Assembly: GCA_002436185.1 (NCBI GenBank)
Contig: DJKX01000047.1
Location: 48,441 to 83,209, forward strand
DNA from: Fidelibacterota bacterium UBA6531
GTDB taxonomy: Bacteria > Fidelibacterota > Marinisomatia > Marinisomatales > TCS55
Direction: 5' to 3'
Length of the DNA: 34,769 nt
Part shown: piece by piece, positions 16,516 to 24,680 of the stretch
Layout: every line of letters begins with the position of its first letter
Numbering within the stretch: the stretch's first letter is position 1
Translations under genes and position numbers: made by a program
Notes under the pieces: generated by a model
Told to the model about the DNA's origin: nothing
Databases searched by the model: none
The model's input: only the letters and a program-made list of their open reading frames with translations

Positions 16516-18207
16516 TTAATTCTCCTCCATTTCTATTTTAACTACAACCTGTAATTCACTATTCGGAAAAATATAATCTTTATACTCATTTTCTTCCAGC
16601 AAATAATCCCTGCGAAAAACATGTTTTCCATCAATATACAGTGATAAATACTCCAGCGCATGTTCTTCATTAAATGCCCAGGACAGACCATGTAATTCAT
16701 TTCCTTTCATTGATTTTTCAGATCGCAAATTTCCGGAATAATAACGATCTGTTTTTGTGGTAATTCCAGTTTTAAATCGTGTTAGTGTCGTTTCCATCCC
16801 AAGATTATTCCAATTTTTTTGAAAAACGACTTTGTTTCGTTTAAAAACCTGAACCTGTTTAATCCTGCCGTTATCAAAGTAATCCAATTGGCATAGGGGT
16901 TGACCAAAATAAAAATATGCCTCTTTTGTAATAACGCCGCTGGGACTGTATATGCGCAAAACACCGTGGACATCTCCTTTTGAATATGTCGTTACACTGA
17001 ATAGCTGTCCATGACCATACCAATTATAGATAACTCCATTTGGTTTATCATTCAAATATGTACCGCTTTCTTTTTTCAAACCGGATGAATTCCATTCCGT
17101 AAACGGGCCGGTTCGAATTCCCATGTCATAGGTCCAAGATGATTGTTCCTGTCCGTTTGAATAATAATCGATTTTTTCTCCTTGAAGTTTGCCATTCGAA
17201 TACGTCATTTTGCTTTTAATCTTACTTTCACCGGGAATAATCTTATTCTTCACTTTAGAAATAATTTCTTCCAACGGTTCAAAGGAGATAGTAGATATTT
17301 TATTTTTTGCTGCACCGCTTCCATAATATAATTGTACAGGTCCATTTAACATTCCATTTGAGAAAATTTTAGTTGAGTCCAAATTGCCGTTTAATGTGTA
17401 CCATTTCCACTCCCCTATTTTGATACCATTTTGATATTCCCCATTCACAGCTTTTTGACCGTTCACATGCCAGATTTGATATTTTCCCATATACTTATTT
17501 TTCGAAAATTGAATGAGGGAATCCAATCCTTTATTATCACTATGCCATTTCCATTCTCCATTCTTTTTATCATTAATATATGTACCTGTCATTGCCTTTT
17601 TTCCTTGGTTATTCCAAATGGATACAGGTCCATCTTTTATCCCCTTTTTATACGTAACGATACGTTCTTTTTTTCCGGATGTGTTAAACCACGTCCATTT
17701 CCCATGGGGAATTCCGTGCATATACTCGCCAATTAAAGACTTTTTACCATTGTCATTGTACTGAATGGATTTACCATGATACTTGTGATTTAGATACATT
17801 ATTTCGCGCGTTTTCTCTCCGGATGAAGAATAATCAACACTTTTACCGGAAAGCATTCCTTTTTCAAATGTCCTTAATGAATCCGGAATTCCATCTCTTC
17901 CAAACCATGACCATTTATCACTTTTACGATTATTTTCAAATTGTCCTTTTGCGAAGACTTCCCCAGTCTGTGAATACGCCACGTGTTTTCCATGCTGAAT
18001 ATTCCGTAACATATCTGTAGACGATGCCAATTGTCCGTTAGGATGATACGTTAATAATTCTACAGTTACAGAATCTACAAAACCATCTTTTTTATCTACT
18101 TTCATTATAGCCACCGTCTTTTCTCGGTTATTGTCATAGCGGTCTATGACAACAGAAACGGGAGCGCATGAAAACAGAAAAAGAGTAAATAAAATGATTC
18201 GTTTCAT
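16516..18207 (-). CDS. MORN-repeat (YwqK-type) lipoprotein
   Basis: A 563-residue exported protein built of tandem MORN-like units of about 22-25 residues, such as KKAMTGTYINDKKNGEWKW and HGKWTWFNTSGKKERIVTYK, spread from about residue 45 to 500. A lipoprotein signal peptide, MKRIILFTLFLFSCAP, has the lipobox cysteine at 14, so it should be anchored in the inner or outer membrane. Such repeats fold into elongated beta-sheets and are common in Bacteroidota cell-surface proteins and toxin-antitoxin-related YwqK proteins. No catalytic domain is visible. It stands next to a divergent promoter region and 27 bases upstream of mscS. The function is unknown. Confidence 0.88.
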   Translation of the reverse strand: MKRIILFTLFLFSCAPVSVVIDRYDNNREKTVAIMKVDKKDGFVDSVTVELLTYHPNGQLASSTDMLRNIQHGKHVAYSQTGEVFAKGQFENNRKSDKWSWFGRDGIPDSLRTFEKGMLSGKSVDYSSSGEKTREIMYLNHKYHGKSIQYNDNGKKSLIGEYMHGIPHGKWTWFNTSGKKERIVTYKKGIKDGPVSIWNNQGKKAMTGTYINDKKNGEWKWHSDNKGLDSLIQFSKNKYMGKYQIWHVNGQKAVNGEYQNGIKIGEWKWYTLNGNLDSTKIFSNGMLNGPVQLYYGSGAAKNKISTISFEPLEEIISKVKNKIIPGESKIKSKMTYSNGKLQGEKIDYYSNGQEQSSWTYDMGIRTGPFTEWNSSGLKKESGTYLNDKPNGVIYNWYGHGQLFSVTTYSKGDVHGVLRIYSPSGVITKEAYFYFGQPLCQLDYFDNGRIKQVQVFKRNKVVFQKNWNNLGMETTLTRFKTGITTKTDRYYSGNLRSEKSMKGNELHGLSWAFNEEHALEYLSLYIDGKHVFRRDYLLEENEYKDYIFPNSELQVVVKIEMEEN

Positions 18208-18258
18208 TGTCAGAATCTAAACAATAAAATGGATTTGGATTGGGAGTGGAATATGGTT

Positions 18259-18287
18259 TTGGATTTACATTGTCTGATAAATATACT
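18259..18287 (+). promoter_or_regulatory. Likely promoter of the 18322 gene
   Basis: TTGGAT (18259-18264) and TATACT (18282-18287) are separated by 17 bases, a good sigma-70-like pair. A transcript starting near 18294 would have a leader of about 28 bases that contains the AAGGAA ribosome site before the ATG at 18322. The region also lies upstream of the divergent MORN lipoprotein gene. Confidence 0.5.
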
Positions 18288-18321
18288 TTACACAAATTCT
18301 TTTAACTAATAAGGAAGTCAT

Positions 18322-18993
18322 ATGAAGTATCTAATCATCTCCTGTGCTATTATCAGTAATTTACTAGCACAAGAACTTGAATCAGCCATGGATGCATGGA
18401 ATAACATTATGCAAACTCCTGAAATTGTAGAATACTTTGACGGAGTTTTTGACAAACTGGGCATAACAGTTGAAGGCATGGAGGAAAATTTCACAGTCTA
18501 CCATCAAGGTGATAAAATCACTTTTTCTAAAGGAATTGATGATGATATTGATTTTCTTGTCCCCCTCCAAAAACAGAATATCCTCAATATGATCAGTCAT
18601 TCCAAAGATGGTAAAATCAATCCTGAAGAATCATGGAGAATTCTATCCGTCTTATTTACACCACTAACATATGAAACATTAAAAGTTCCTACACTTGCCA
18701 TAAACTGGCGCAGAAAACTCGCAGGAGTTGAGGATTTAATTCATGTTTATTTACTAAACCCATCCGGAGGGGAAGCAAATAAACACACCCTTATTTATGT
18801 TAAAGGACAATGGCTTGTTATCGAAGGTCTCCATGGAAATCCACGGCGTACATACCGAATGACGCCGAAACAATCGTTGGAATATCAACGGCGTACATTT
18901 TCAGCCATCAAAAAAGATTCTTTTTGGGAATGGTGGCGCTTTGCCAGTTGGTATAAAGAATGGCGGAAAGAGTGTTCAATTACGCATTCGTAA
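18322..18993 (+). CDS. Secreted protein of unknown function, SCP2-like layout
   Basis: A 223-residue protein with a signal peptide (MKYLIISCAIISNLLAQ). The mature part begins with a helical stretch, then a segment reading FTVYHQGDKITFSKGIDDDI, a pattern seen in SCP2-type lipid-carrier domains, followed by LAGVEDLIHVYLLNP, a beta strand IYVKGQWLVIEGLHGNPRRT and a Trp/Arg-rich end (FWEWWRFASWYKEWR). I do not recognise the family with confidence, and lipid binding is only a suggestion. AAGGAA precedes the ATG. It is one of only two plus-strand genes here, and its 3' end overlaps by 18 bases the end of a broken reductase gene on the other strand. Confidence 0.75.
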   Translation: MKYLIISCAIISNLLAQELESAMDAWNNIMQTPEIVEYFDGVFDKLGITVEGMEENFTVYHQGDKITFSKGIDDDIDFLVPLQKQNILNMISHSKDGKINPEESWRILSVLFTPLTYETLKVPTLAINWRRKLAGVEDLIHVYLLNPSGGEANKHTLIYVKGQWLVIEGLHGNPRRTYRMTPKQSLEYQRRTFSAIKKDSFWEWWRFASWYKEWRKECSITHS

Positions 18994-19336
18994 AGACCAA
19001 TCAATCATCGTATCCACTAATTCTTCAACTCTTCTTTTAATTTCATTATCGGTCAATAATTGATCGATAAAGTCCGAGCCAGTTGTATTATACAAAACAG
19101 GGGATTATTTTACAGCGGTGGTCCAGCATCAGGCTATTGGCAAAAGACATTACTGACATATAACTTTTATCTCCCCCGGCATTGCAAATAAACCCAACAG
19201 TCTTTTCATTCCATCCACTTCCGGTGAGTTCCAGCAGATTTTTTGCTGCTGCATTTACATCATAATTGTAAATGGGGCTGACTATTAACAGTGAATCAGA
19301 TTCTCCAATGGTTTGGATATGTGCTTCAATGAAGTC
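18976..19336 (-). pseudogene. Truncated and frameshifted NADPH-dependent FMN reductase
   Basis: Directly after the comM stop, in the same frame, comes a coding stretch without a start. Its 82 residues include DSLLIVSPIYNYDVNAAAKN and EKTVGFICNAGG, like the second half of flavodoxin-fold NADPH-dependent FMN reductases. It hits a TAA at 19088-19090. One frame over, 38 more residues (YNTTGSDFIDQLLTDNEIKR onward) restore the family's C-terminus up to TGA at 18976-18978. A single lost base near 19091 explains the switch. The first 60-70 residues, including the FMN-phosphate loop, are missing, so no working enzyme can be made. Confidence 0.8.
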
Positions 19337-20887
19337 TTACTCCAACCAAAGCTGTCTGTCTAAACTTCGATATTGGATCGCTTCGCTCACATGCTGGGGT
19401 TGAATATTTTCTACTTTTTCCAGATCAGCAATTGTTCGTGACACTTTCAAAATTCTATCATAAGCTCGTGCTGATAATCCCAATTTTTCCATGGCTTGTT
19501 TTAACAATTCAGCTGCATCTTTATCGAGTTTACAATACGCATTTAAATCGCTTGTTTCCATTTGCGCATTGCTAAACATCCCCACCGTTGATTTATATCG
19601 ATCCAGTTGTACTTGCCGTGTAACTTGAACTCTTTCCCGAATAGCTTCTGATTTTTCACCTGCTTCTTTTCCTGCGAGATCAGTAAATGGTACAGCCGGA
19701 ACTTCGATATGAATATCGATCCGATCCATGAGAGGCCCGGAAATTCTGCTCATATATTTTTGGATCAATTGGGGATTGCAAGTGCATTCATTTTGAGGAT
19801 CGGTGGCATATCCGCAGGGACAGGGATTCATAGCTGAAACAAGCATAAATCGGGATGGGTAACTTAAAGACATGGAAGCGCGAGCAATGGTAACTTCACC
19901 ATTTTCCAGTGGTTGTCGCATAACCTCTAAAACATTTTTTTTGAACTCCGGCAATTCATCTAAAAAAAGAACGCCATTATGTGACAAACTCACTTCTCCC
20001 GGTTTTGGAATTGTACCGCCGCCGATGAGCCCTGCATCGCTAATGGTGTGGTGTGGTGCACGAAACGGACGTGTGGCAATGATACCTTGACCTTCTGGCA
20101 ATAGTCCAGCCACGGAATGAATTTTAGTTGTTTCTAGCGCTTCATCTAATACCAATTCAGGCAAAATGGTAGGTAGCCGTTTGGCTAGCATTGTTTTCCC
20201 GCTTCCCGGCGGACCGATCATGATCACATTGTGACTTCCTGCAGCGGCTACCTCTAAAGCTCGTTTTACCTGTTCCTGACCTTTTACATCTGCAAAATCC
20301 ACATGATAATTTTTATAATTCTTAAATAAAGCTTTTTGATCTACAACAATTGGTTGCACAGATTCCTCTTCGTTAAGAATAGCAATCACATCAGCGAGTG
20401 TATTAACACCAACTACTTTTACACCTTCAACGACTCCGGCTTCATTTGCATTTTCTTCCGGTAAAACAACACCCTTAATTCCCTTATCTCTTGCACAAAT
20501 CGCCACTGGCAAGGCTCCACGTATGGGACGTATCGTACCATCCAATGCCAACTCACCTAATAAAAGCATTTTTTCTAAATGATCATGTTTTACTTCTCCA
20601 ATTGCTGCTAAAATTCCAACCGCCATGGGTAGATCAAAAGCGCTGCCTTCTTTGCGTATATCTGCTGGTGCCAAGTTGATGGTGACATGTTTATGGGGAA
20701 ACTTATATCCGCTGTTTTTTATGGCAGCCCGGACCCGTTCTTTACTTTCTCTTACGGCACCTTCCGGAAGGCCCACTGTTCTGAATTTTGGTAATTTGGC
20801 GCCGGTAAGATGCGCTTCTACTTCAACTACGTATGCATCAATTCCGAGTATGGCAGAGCTTAATGCCTTGGCAAGCATTAATTGCAA
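19337..20887 (-). CDS. comM: YifB/ComM family Mg-chelatase-like AAA+ ATPase
   Basis: ComM-type AAA+ helicases promote branch migration during natural transformation. The 516-residue length fits. The N-terminal ChlI-like domain has KFRTVGLPEGAVRESKERVR (34-53). The AAA+ core has Walker A GPPGSGKT (225-232), SLSHNGVLFLDELPEF as Walker B, and a zinc-like NPCPCGYATDPQNECTC. The C-terminus ends SEAIQYRSLDRQLWLE, as usual for the family. The start is uncertain: TTG at 20887 has AAGGGG eight bases upstream, while an ATG at 20880 overlaps the upstream stop as TAATG. It is translationally linked to the small membrane gene before it. Confidence 0.94.
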   Translation of the reverse strand: MQLMLAKALSSAILGIDAYVVEVEAHLTGAKLPKFRTVGLPEGAVRESKERVRAAIKNSGYKFPHKHVTINLAPADIRKEGSAFDLPMAVGILAAIGEVKHDHLEKMLLLGELALDGTIRPIRGALPVAICARDKGIKGVVLPEENANEAGVVEGVKVVGVNTLADVIAILNEEESVQPIVVDQKALFKNYKNYHVDFADVKGQEQVKRALEVAAAGSHNVIMIGPPGSGKTMLAKRLPTILPELVLDEALETTKIHSVAGLLPEGQGIIATRPFRAPHHTISDAGLIGGGTIPKPGEVSLSHNGVLFLDELPEFKKNVLEVMRQPLENGEVTIARASMSLSYPSRFMLVSAMNPCPCGYATDPQNECTCNPQLIQKYMSRISGPLMDRIDIHIEVPAVPFTDLAGKEAGEKSEAIRERVQVTRQVQLDRYKSTVGMFSNAQMETSDLNAYCKLDKDAAELLKQAMEKLGLSARAYDRILKVSRTIADLEKVENIQPQHVSEAIQYRSLDRQLWLE

Positions 20888-21069
20888 GTGATGATCCCCT
20901 TGAAGGCCAAGTAGGGAATCAACAAATAAAGGATCGAATCACGTACAAGATAGAACGTGATGAATGCTGTTAAAACCACCCATCCTTTTTTTTTGATCAA
21001 TAATTTATAGCCCCCCTCTTTACGAATTTCATTCCATTCTATTAGGAATTTCGGTTTTAATAATTTCAT
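20878..21069 (-). CDS. 63-residue membrane protein of unknown function
   Basis: A small protein with a basic N-terminus (MKLLKPKFLIEWNEIRKEGG) and one long or two short hydrophobic helices from about residue 29 to 58 (VVLTAFITFYLVRDSILYLL). The KKKGW before the first helix suggests the N-terminus stays in the cytoplasm. Similar short proteins with a GYKLLIKKKGW-type junction occur in FCB-group genomes, but I know no function. The ATG follows directly after the stop of the upstream gene (TAAATG), and the end overlaps comM, so the three genes are probably translated together. Confidence 0.68.
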   Translation of the reverse strand: MKLLKPKFLIEWNEIRKEGGYKLLIKKKGWVVLTAFITFYLVRDSILYLLIPYLAFKGIITCN

Positions 21070-21510
21070 TTACTCTTCGTCGGGCTTAATCTTTCCATAT
21101 TTTACATTTTCATATTTTTCCCAAAGTGTTTCACCTGCAGCTTGTTGAAAGCGAAAGGCAAAAGCCATAGCTTCATAAAAAGGTTTATTCACAAAATCAT
21201 CGTGGCTGTAGAATTCATCTATCCACCCGACAAATTCATCCATATCTTTATCCTCCAATTGGTCAAAAATACCAAAAACCAATTCCGCTCGATTATCATA
21301 GTACCATTTTGTTAATTCAGTATGACCCAGTTCATTTTTTAATTCATCATATGTTTCATACGTTTGGGTCATATAAGAAAATAAATATGTCTCTTTTTGA
21401 TCGGGAGTTAAAGTTTTCCAATAGGCCACAATAGGCGACATATTTGTCGGCTCAAAGTCTTGCGGCCAAATTAATGAGGTTAATAATAGTGGGATAATTA
21501 ACTTTTTCAT
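21070..21510 (-). CDS. Exported protein of unknown function
   Basis: A 146-residue protein with a signal peptide (MKKLIIPLLLTSLIWPQ). The mature part is acidic, rich in aromatic residues and predicted to be mostly helical (LTPDQKETYLFSYMTQTYET, GWIDEFYSHDDFVNKPFYEA). No motif for catalysis or metal binding is visible and no family is recognised. It is the first of three linked genes ending in comM, preceded by a 130-base gap to ispG in which I saw no convincing promoter. Confidence 0.75.
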   Translation of the reverse strand: MKKLIIPLLLTSLIWPQDFEPTNMSPIVAYWKTLTPDQKETYLFSYMTQTYETYDELKNELGHTELTKWYYDNRAELVFGIFDQLEDKDMDEFVGWIDEFYSHDDFVNKPFYEAMAFAFRFQQAAGETLWEKYENVKYGKIKPDEE

Positions 21511-21640
21511 AGCTTACCTGTTTCCGAATTATCAGTCCAAACTACGAAGACAAAACTATCAAATCAAAGTGCTCAAGTGGGAAATTGGTGATTGGTAGTT
21601 AGTTATTTGCGAATGAATGGATGAATCAAGCACTTTCCAA

Positions 21641-23527
21641 TTAACATTCCACCCAATCACCGAATTCTTTAATTAAATCAATCAATTCATCCACAGCATT
21701 TTCAGCCGGAATATTGTTTCTCACTACTTCTTTACCTTTGTATAATGATATGATACCAATTCCACTTCCAACATATCCATAATCAGCATCAGCCATTTCA
21801 CCAGGACCATTGACAATACATCCCATAATGCCGATCTTGAGGCCTTTTAAATGGTCTGAACGCTTTCGAATCTTGGCCGTGGTTTCCTGAAGATCAAAAA
21901 GTGTTCTTCCACATGATGGACAGGAAATATATTCCGTTCTTGAAATGCGGGTTCGTGTTGCTTGTAAAACACCAAATGCTGTTTGATTGATAAATTCATT
22001 ATCTAGATTTGAGTTCAGCCAGATTCCATCTCCAAAACCATCAATGAGAAGTCCGCCGAAATCAGTAGACGCATACAATCGACAGTGTTCTCGGTCCAGT
22101 TCACTGAAGTCTCGTTTCATGATGACCGGTAAATCCGATGACAATTTGAAGAATGAAGCACGCATTTCAGCCATGGCATGATCTGTCTCTGCTTCCAATA
22201 TTAAAACAGAGTTGGATGGAATAGATTCAATGAAATCATTATTTATTTTAGAAAGAGAATATTTAACAAAATTCAATTCTGTTGAACTGTTAGTAAAATT
22301 TTCAGAAAGTAATGGATACGTTTGAGGTTTTTGTGACCAAACATCTATGTCTTGAATTACACACACCACGCCCGGAAGATCAAGATCAATCTTTCCTTTT
22401 CCTACATATAAAAAATCCGCAGCTGCATCGGCAGTGGTCCATTTATCTAATTCTTCATTATAAAAATGACCACAATTTTTTAGATCAGCTGGTGTGATTT
22501 TTTCCAAATTACTCAAATCAATAATAATCCTGGGGGCTTCATCACCACCTATATTTCTCACGATTAAAGATTGCCGTTTTATATATTCAAAAGGATGGAA
22601 TGAATGCTTGTCCATTTTTGGTAATTGAGCAATGCGAGGTGATGAGTAGCGGTCAACCAAAGCTTGGGCAACGGGAATTTCAGCTTCTGGATCTTCTGTG
22701 AGAGATACACGTATTGTATCGCCTAATCCATCTTCCAATAATGTGCCAATTCCCACAGCAGATTTTATACGACCATCCTCACCTTCACCTGCTTCCGTCA
22801 CACCTAAATGGAGTGGATAATCCAACCCTTCCTTTATCATGGTCGCCACTAATAATCGATATGCCTGAACCATCACTTGCGGATTGCTTGCTTTCATGGA
22901 AAAAATAATTTCATGAAAATTTTCTTCAATACATATCCGGGTGAATTCCATGGCGGATTCTACCATGCCCAGCGGTGTATCTCCATAGCGATTCATAATT
23001 CGATCAGACAGTGAACCATGATTTGTACCGATTCGCATAACCGTTCCTTCTTCTTTGCAAATTTTCACAAGTGGTAAAAAGCGTTTTCGGATGCGTTCTA
23101 ATCCCTCATCGTATTGAGCATCGGTATACTCCAGGATCTCAAATTTTTTCTTATCGGCATAATTCCCGGGATTAATGCGCACTTTTTCCACGATGCAAGC
23201 TGCGATTTCTGCGGCGTTTGGCGTAAAATGAATATCAGCCACCAAAGGTTGTGTATAGCCGCGGCGGTGGAGCTCATTTCGAATATTTCTTAAATTTTCT
23301 GCTTCTTTCTTACTTGGAGCAGTTATGCGAACAATCTCACAACCGGCATCAATCATACGAATGGATTGCTCCACTGTGCCCATGGTATCCATGGTATCGG
23401 TCGTTGTCATGGATTGGATGCGAATGGGCTGATCGCCGCCGATAATCACATTGCCAACGGCAACTTCACGGGTTTTAAAACGTGAGTATTGAAATAAGCT
23501 ATTACAATATGGCGAGTCGTTTTCCAT
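21641..23527 (-). CDS. ispG: 4-hydroxy-3-methylbut-2-enyl diphosphate synthase, long form
   Basis: IspG (GcpE) converts MEcPP to HMBPP, the penultimate step of the MEP isoprenoid pathway, with a [4Fe-4S] cluster. At 628 residues this is the three-domain form found in Bacteroidota, Chlamydiae and plants, against about 370 in E. coli. The TIM barrel has QSMTTTDTMDTMGTVEQ and VRINPGNYADKKKF; an insert domain at about 300-500 is absent from the short form. The C-terminal domain supplies the cluster cysteines C536, C539 (SCPSCGRT) and C570 (GCIVNGPGE), with the glutamate near 577. It follows a TPR gene by 8 bases. ATG start. Confidence 0.97.
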   Translation of the reverse strand: MENDSPYCNSLFQYSRFKTREVAVGNVIIGGDQPIRIQSMTTTDTMDTMGTVEQSIRMIDAGCEIVRITAPSKKEAENLRNIRNELHRRGYTQPLVADIHFTPNAAEIAACIVEKVRINPGNYADKKKFEILEYTDAQYDEGLERIRKRFLPLVKICKEEGTVMRIGTNHGSLSDRIMNRYGDTPLGMVESAMEFTRICIEENFHEIIFSMKASNPQVMVQAYRLLVATMIKEGLDYPLHLGVTEAGEGEDGRIKSAVGIGTLLEDGLGDTIRVSLTEDPEAEIPVAQALVDRYSSPRIAQLPKMDKHSFHPFEYIKRQSLIVRNIGGDEAPRIIIDLSNLEKITPADLKNCGHFYNEELDKWTTADAAADFLYVGKGKIDLDLPGVVCVIQDIDVWSQKPQTYPLLSENFTNSSTELNFVKYSLSKINNDFIESIPSNSVLILEAETDHAMAEMRASFFKLSSDLPVIMKRDFSELDREHCRLYASTDFGGLLIDGFGDGIWLNSNLDNEFINQTAFGVLQATRTRISRTEYISCPSCGRTLFDLQETTAKIRKRSDHLKGLKIGIMGCIVNGPGEMADADYGYVGSGIGIISLYKGKEVVRNNIPAENAVDELIDLIKEFGDWVEC

Positions 23528-23535
23528 GGATGAAT

Positions 23536-24645
23536 TTAATTCTGAAAGGGTGTTTTCATATACGACTTGGCTAGATCTATAGTGTAAGTATAATTATCCA
23601 ATTCTATACAAGATTTATATGCTTTTTTAGCTTCATTACGTTCATTTTTCACATCATGGATTTGACCTTTTAAACACCACGCATTTGCCAATATAATGTC
23701 TAACTCTGCAGCATAATTTTCCACTGCATCATCAACATGGAGTTGGGATTTTTCCAGATCACCATTGGAAAAATAATATAATGCATTTTGATATTGAAAA
23801 TAGCTACGATACCATTTATGCTGCGTCTGCGTTAAGGCTGGGATCATTTTTTCTAATTCATTCAATGATGATAACGCTGTTTTCATTTTTCCGCACCGGA
23901 TGAGACTTTCTGTATATAAGATTCGAAAATAGAAATTCTTGGAGAATTCCTCCACCAGTATAGAACTGTGATCCAATGCCATTTCAGGATTCACATCTAC
24001 CCAAAGATATAAAAAGGATAATATTCCTTTCGCTTCGATCCACGACCATGGACCATTATTTGCAGCTCGTTCGATTTTTTCCAACCCACGCTCACGAGAT
24101 GGATCTAATCCCAATAGACTGGCTCCCCATTGAATAAGGACATTGCTCAAGCTGGCGTAATATTCCACAATGCCGATGGGCAACGATGCATCAACAATTT
24201 CCGGATATTCTTTTTCTACCGTTTGAATAACTCGAAAACCAGAGTAAGCCCAGTTCAGTGTATTGAGCCATTCCTTTTTACCCAAATAAATGCGAGCCAT
24301 GAGACCGGTGGCAGAACCCAAGTATAATTGGTAATTTGGATCATCAGGATATTTTTCAACCAATGATTCATAAACAGGAATGACTTCATTCAAATCACTT
24401 TCCAGATCATTATACGTTTTCTCCACAGATGAATTTGCTTGATTATGAAGCCAACGAGCTGCCGCCCATGTCAAGTGTACCGTGGGGTTTTCCGGTGAAT
24501 CCCATCTGGCTTGTGCCAGAATCTCAATAGCTTTTGCCGTTTCATAATTGTAAAAGGCATGAACGCCTTTACGTACAGCTTCATCGCCGGGGTAGGTTTG
24601 GGCGAATAAAAACGAGGATAAAAAGATTAAAACGTATTTTTTCAT
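23536..24645 (-). CDS. Exported TPR-type repeat protein
   Basis: A 369-residue protein with a signal peptide (MKKYVLIFLSSFLFAQ) and helical repeats typical of tetratricopeptide arrays, for example ENPTVHLTWAAARWLHNQAN, DPNYQLYLGSATGLMARIYL and YQNALYYFSNGDLEKSQLHV. TPR proteins scaffold other proteins; the partner is unknown. It lies between a longer TPR gene and ispG, with gaps of 35 and 8 bases, so the three are probably one transcript. No enzymatic motif is visible. Confidence 0.85.
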   Translation of the reverse strand: MKKYVLIFLSSFLFAQTYPGDEAVRKGVHAFYNYETAKAIEILAQARWDSPENPTVHLTWAAARWLHNQANSSVEKTYNDLESDLNEVIPVYESLVEKYPDDPNYQLYLGSATGLMARIYLGKKEWLNTLNWAYSGFRVIQTVEKEYPEIVDASLPIGIVEYYASLSNVLIQWGASLLGLDPSRERGLEKIERAANNGPWSWIEAKGILSFLYLWVDVNPEMALDHSSILVEEFSKNFYFRILYTESLIRCGKMKTALSSLNELEKMIPALTQTQHKWYRSYFQYQNALYYFSNGDLEKSQLHVDDAVENYAAELDIILANAWCLKGQIHDVKNERNEAKKAYKSCIELDNYTYTIDLAKSYMKTPFQN

Positions 24646-24680
24646 CTAAAATTTATAAAATAATGATTGAAAAAATGTGA

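Noticed and set aside
21566..21636. Inverted 8-base repeat (AAAGTGCT and AGCACTTT) after ispG
   Set aside because: Halves are 55 bases apart with no T-run; not a convincing terminator or operator.
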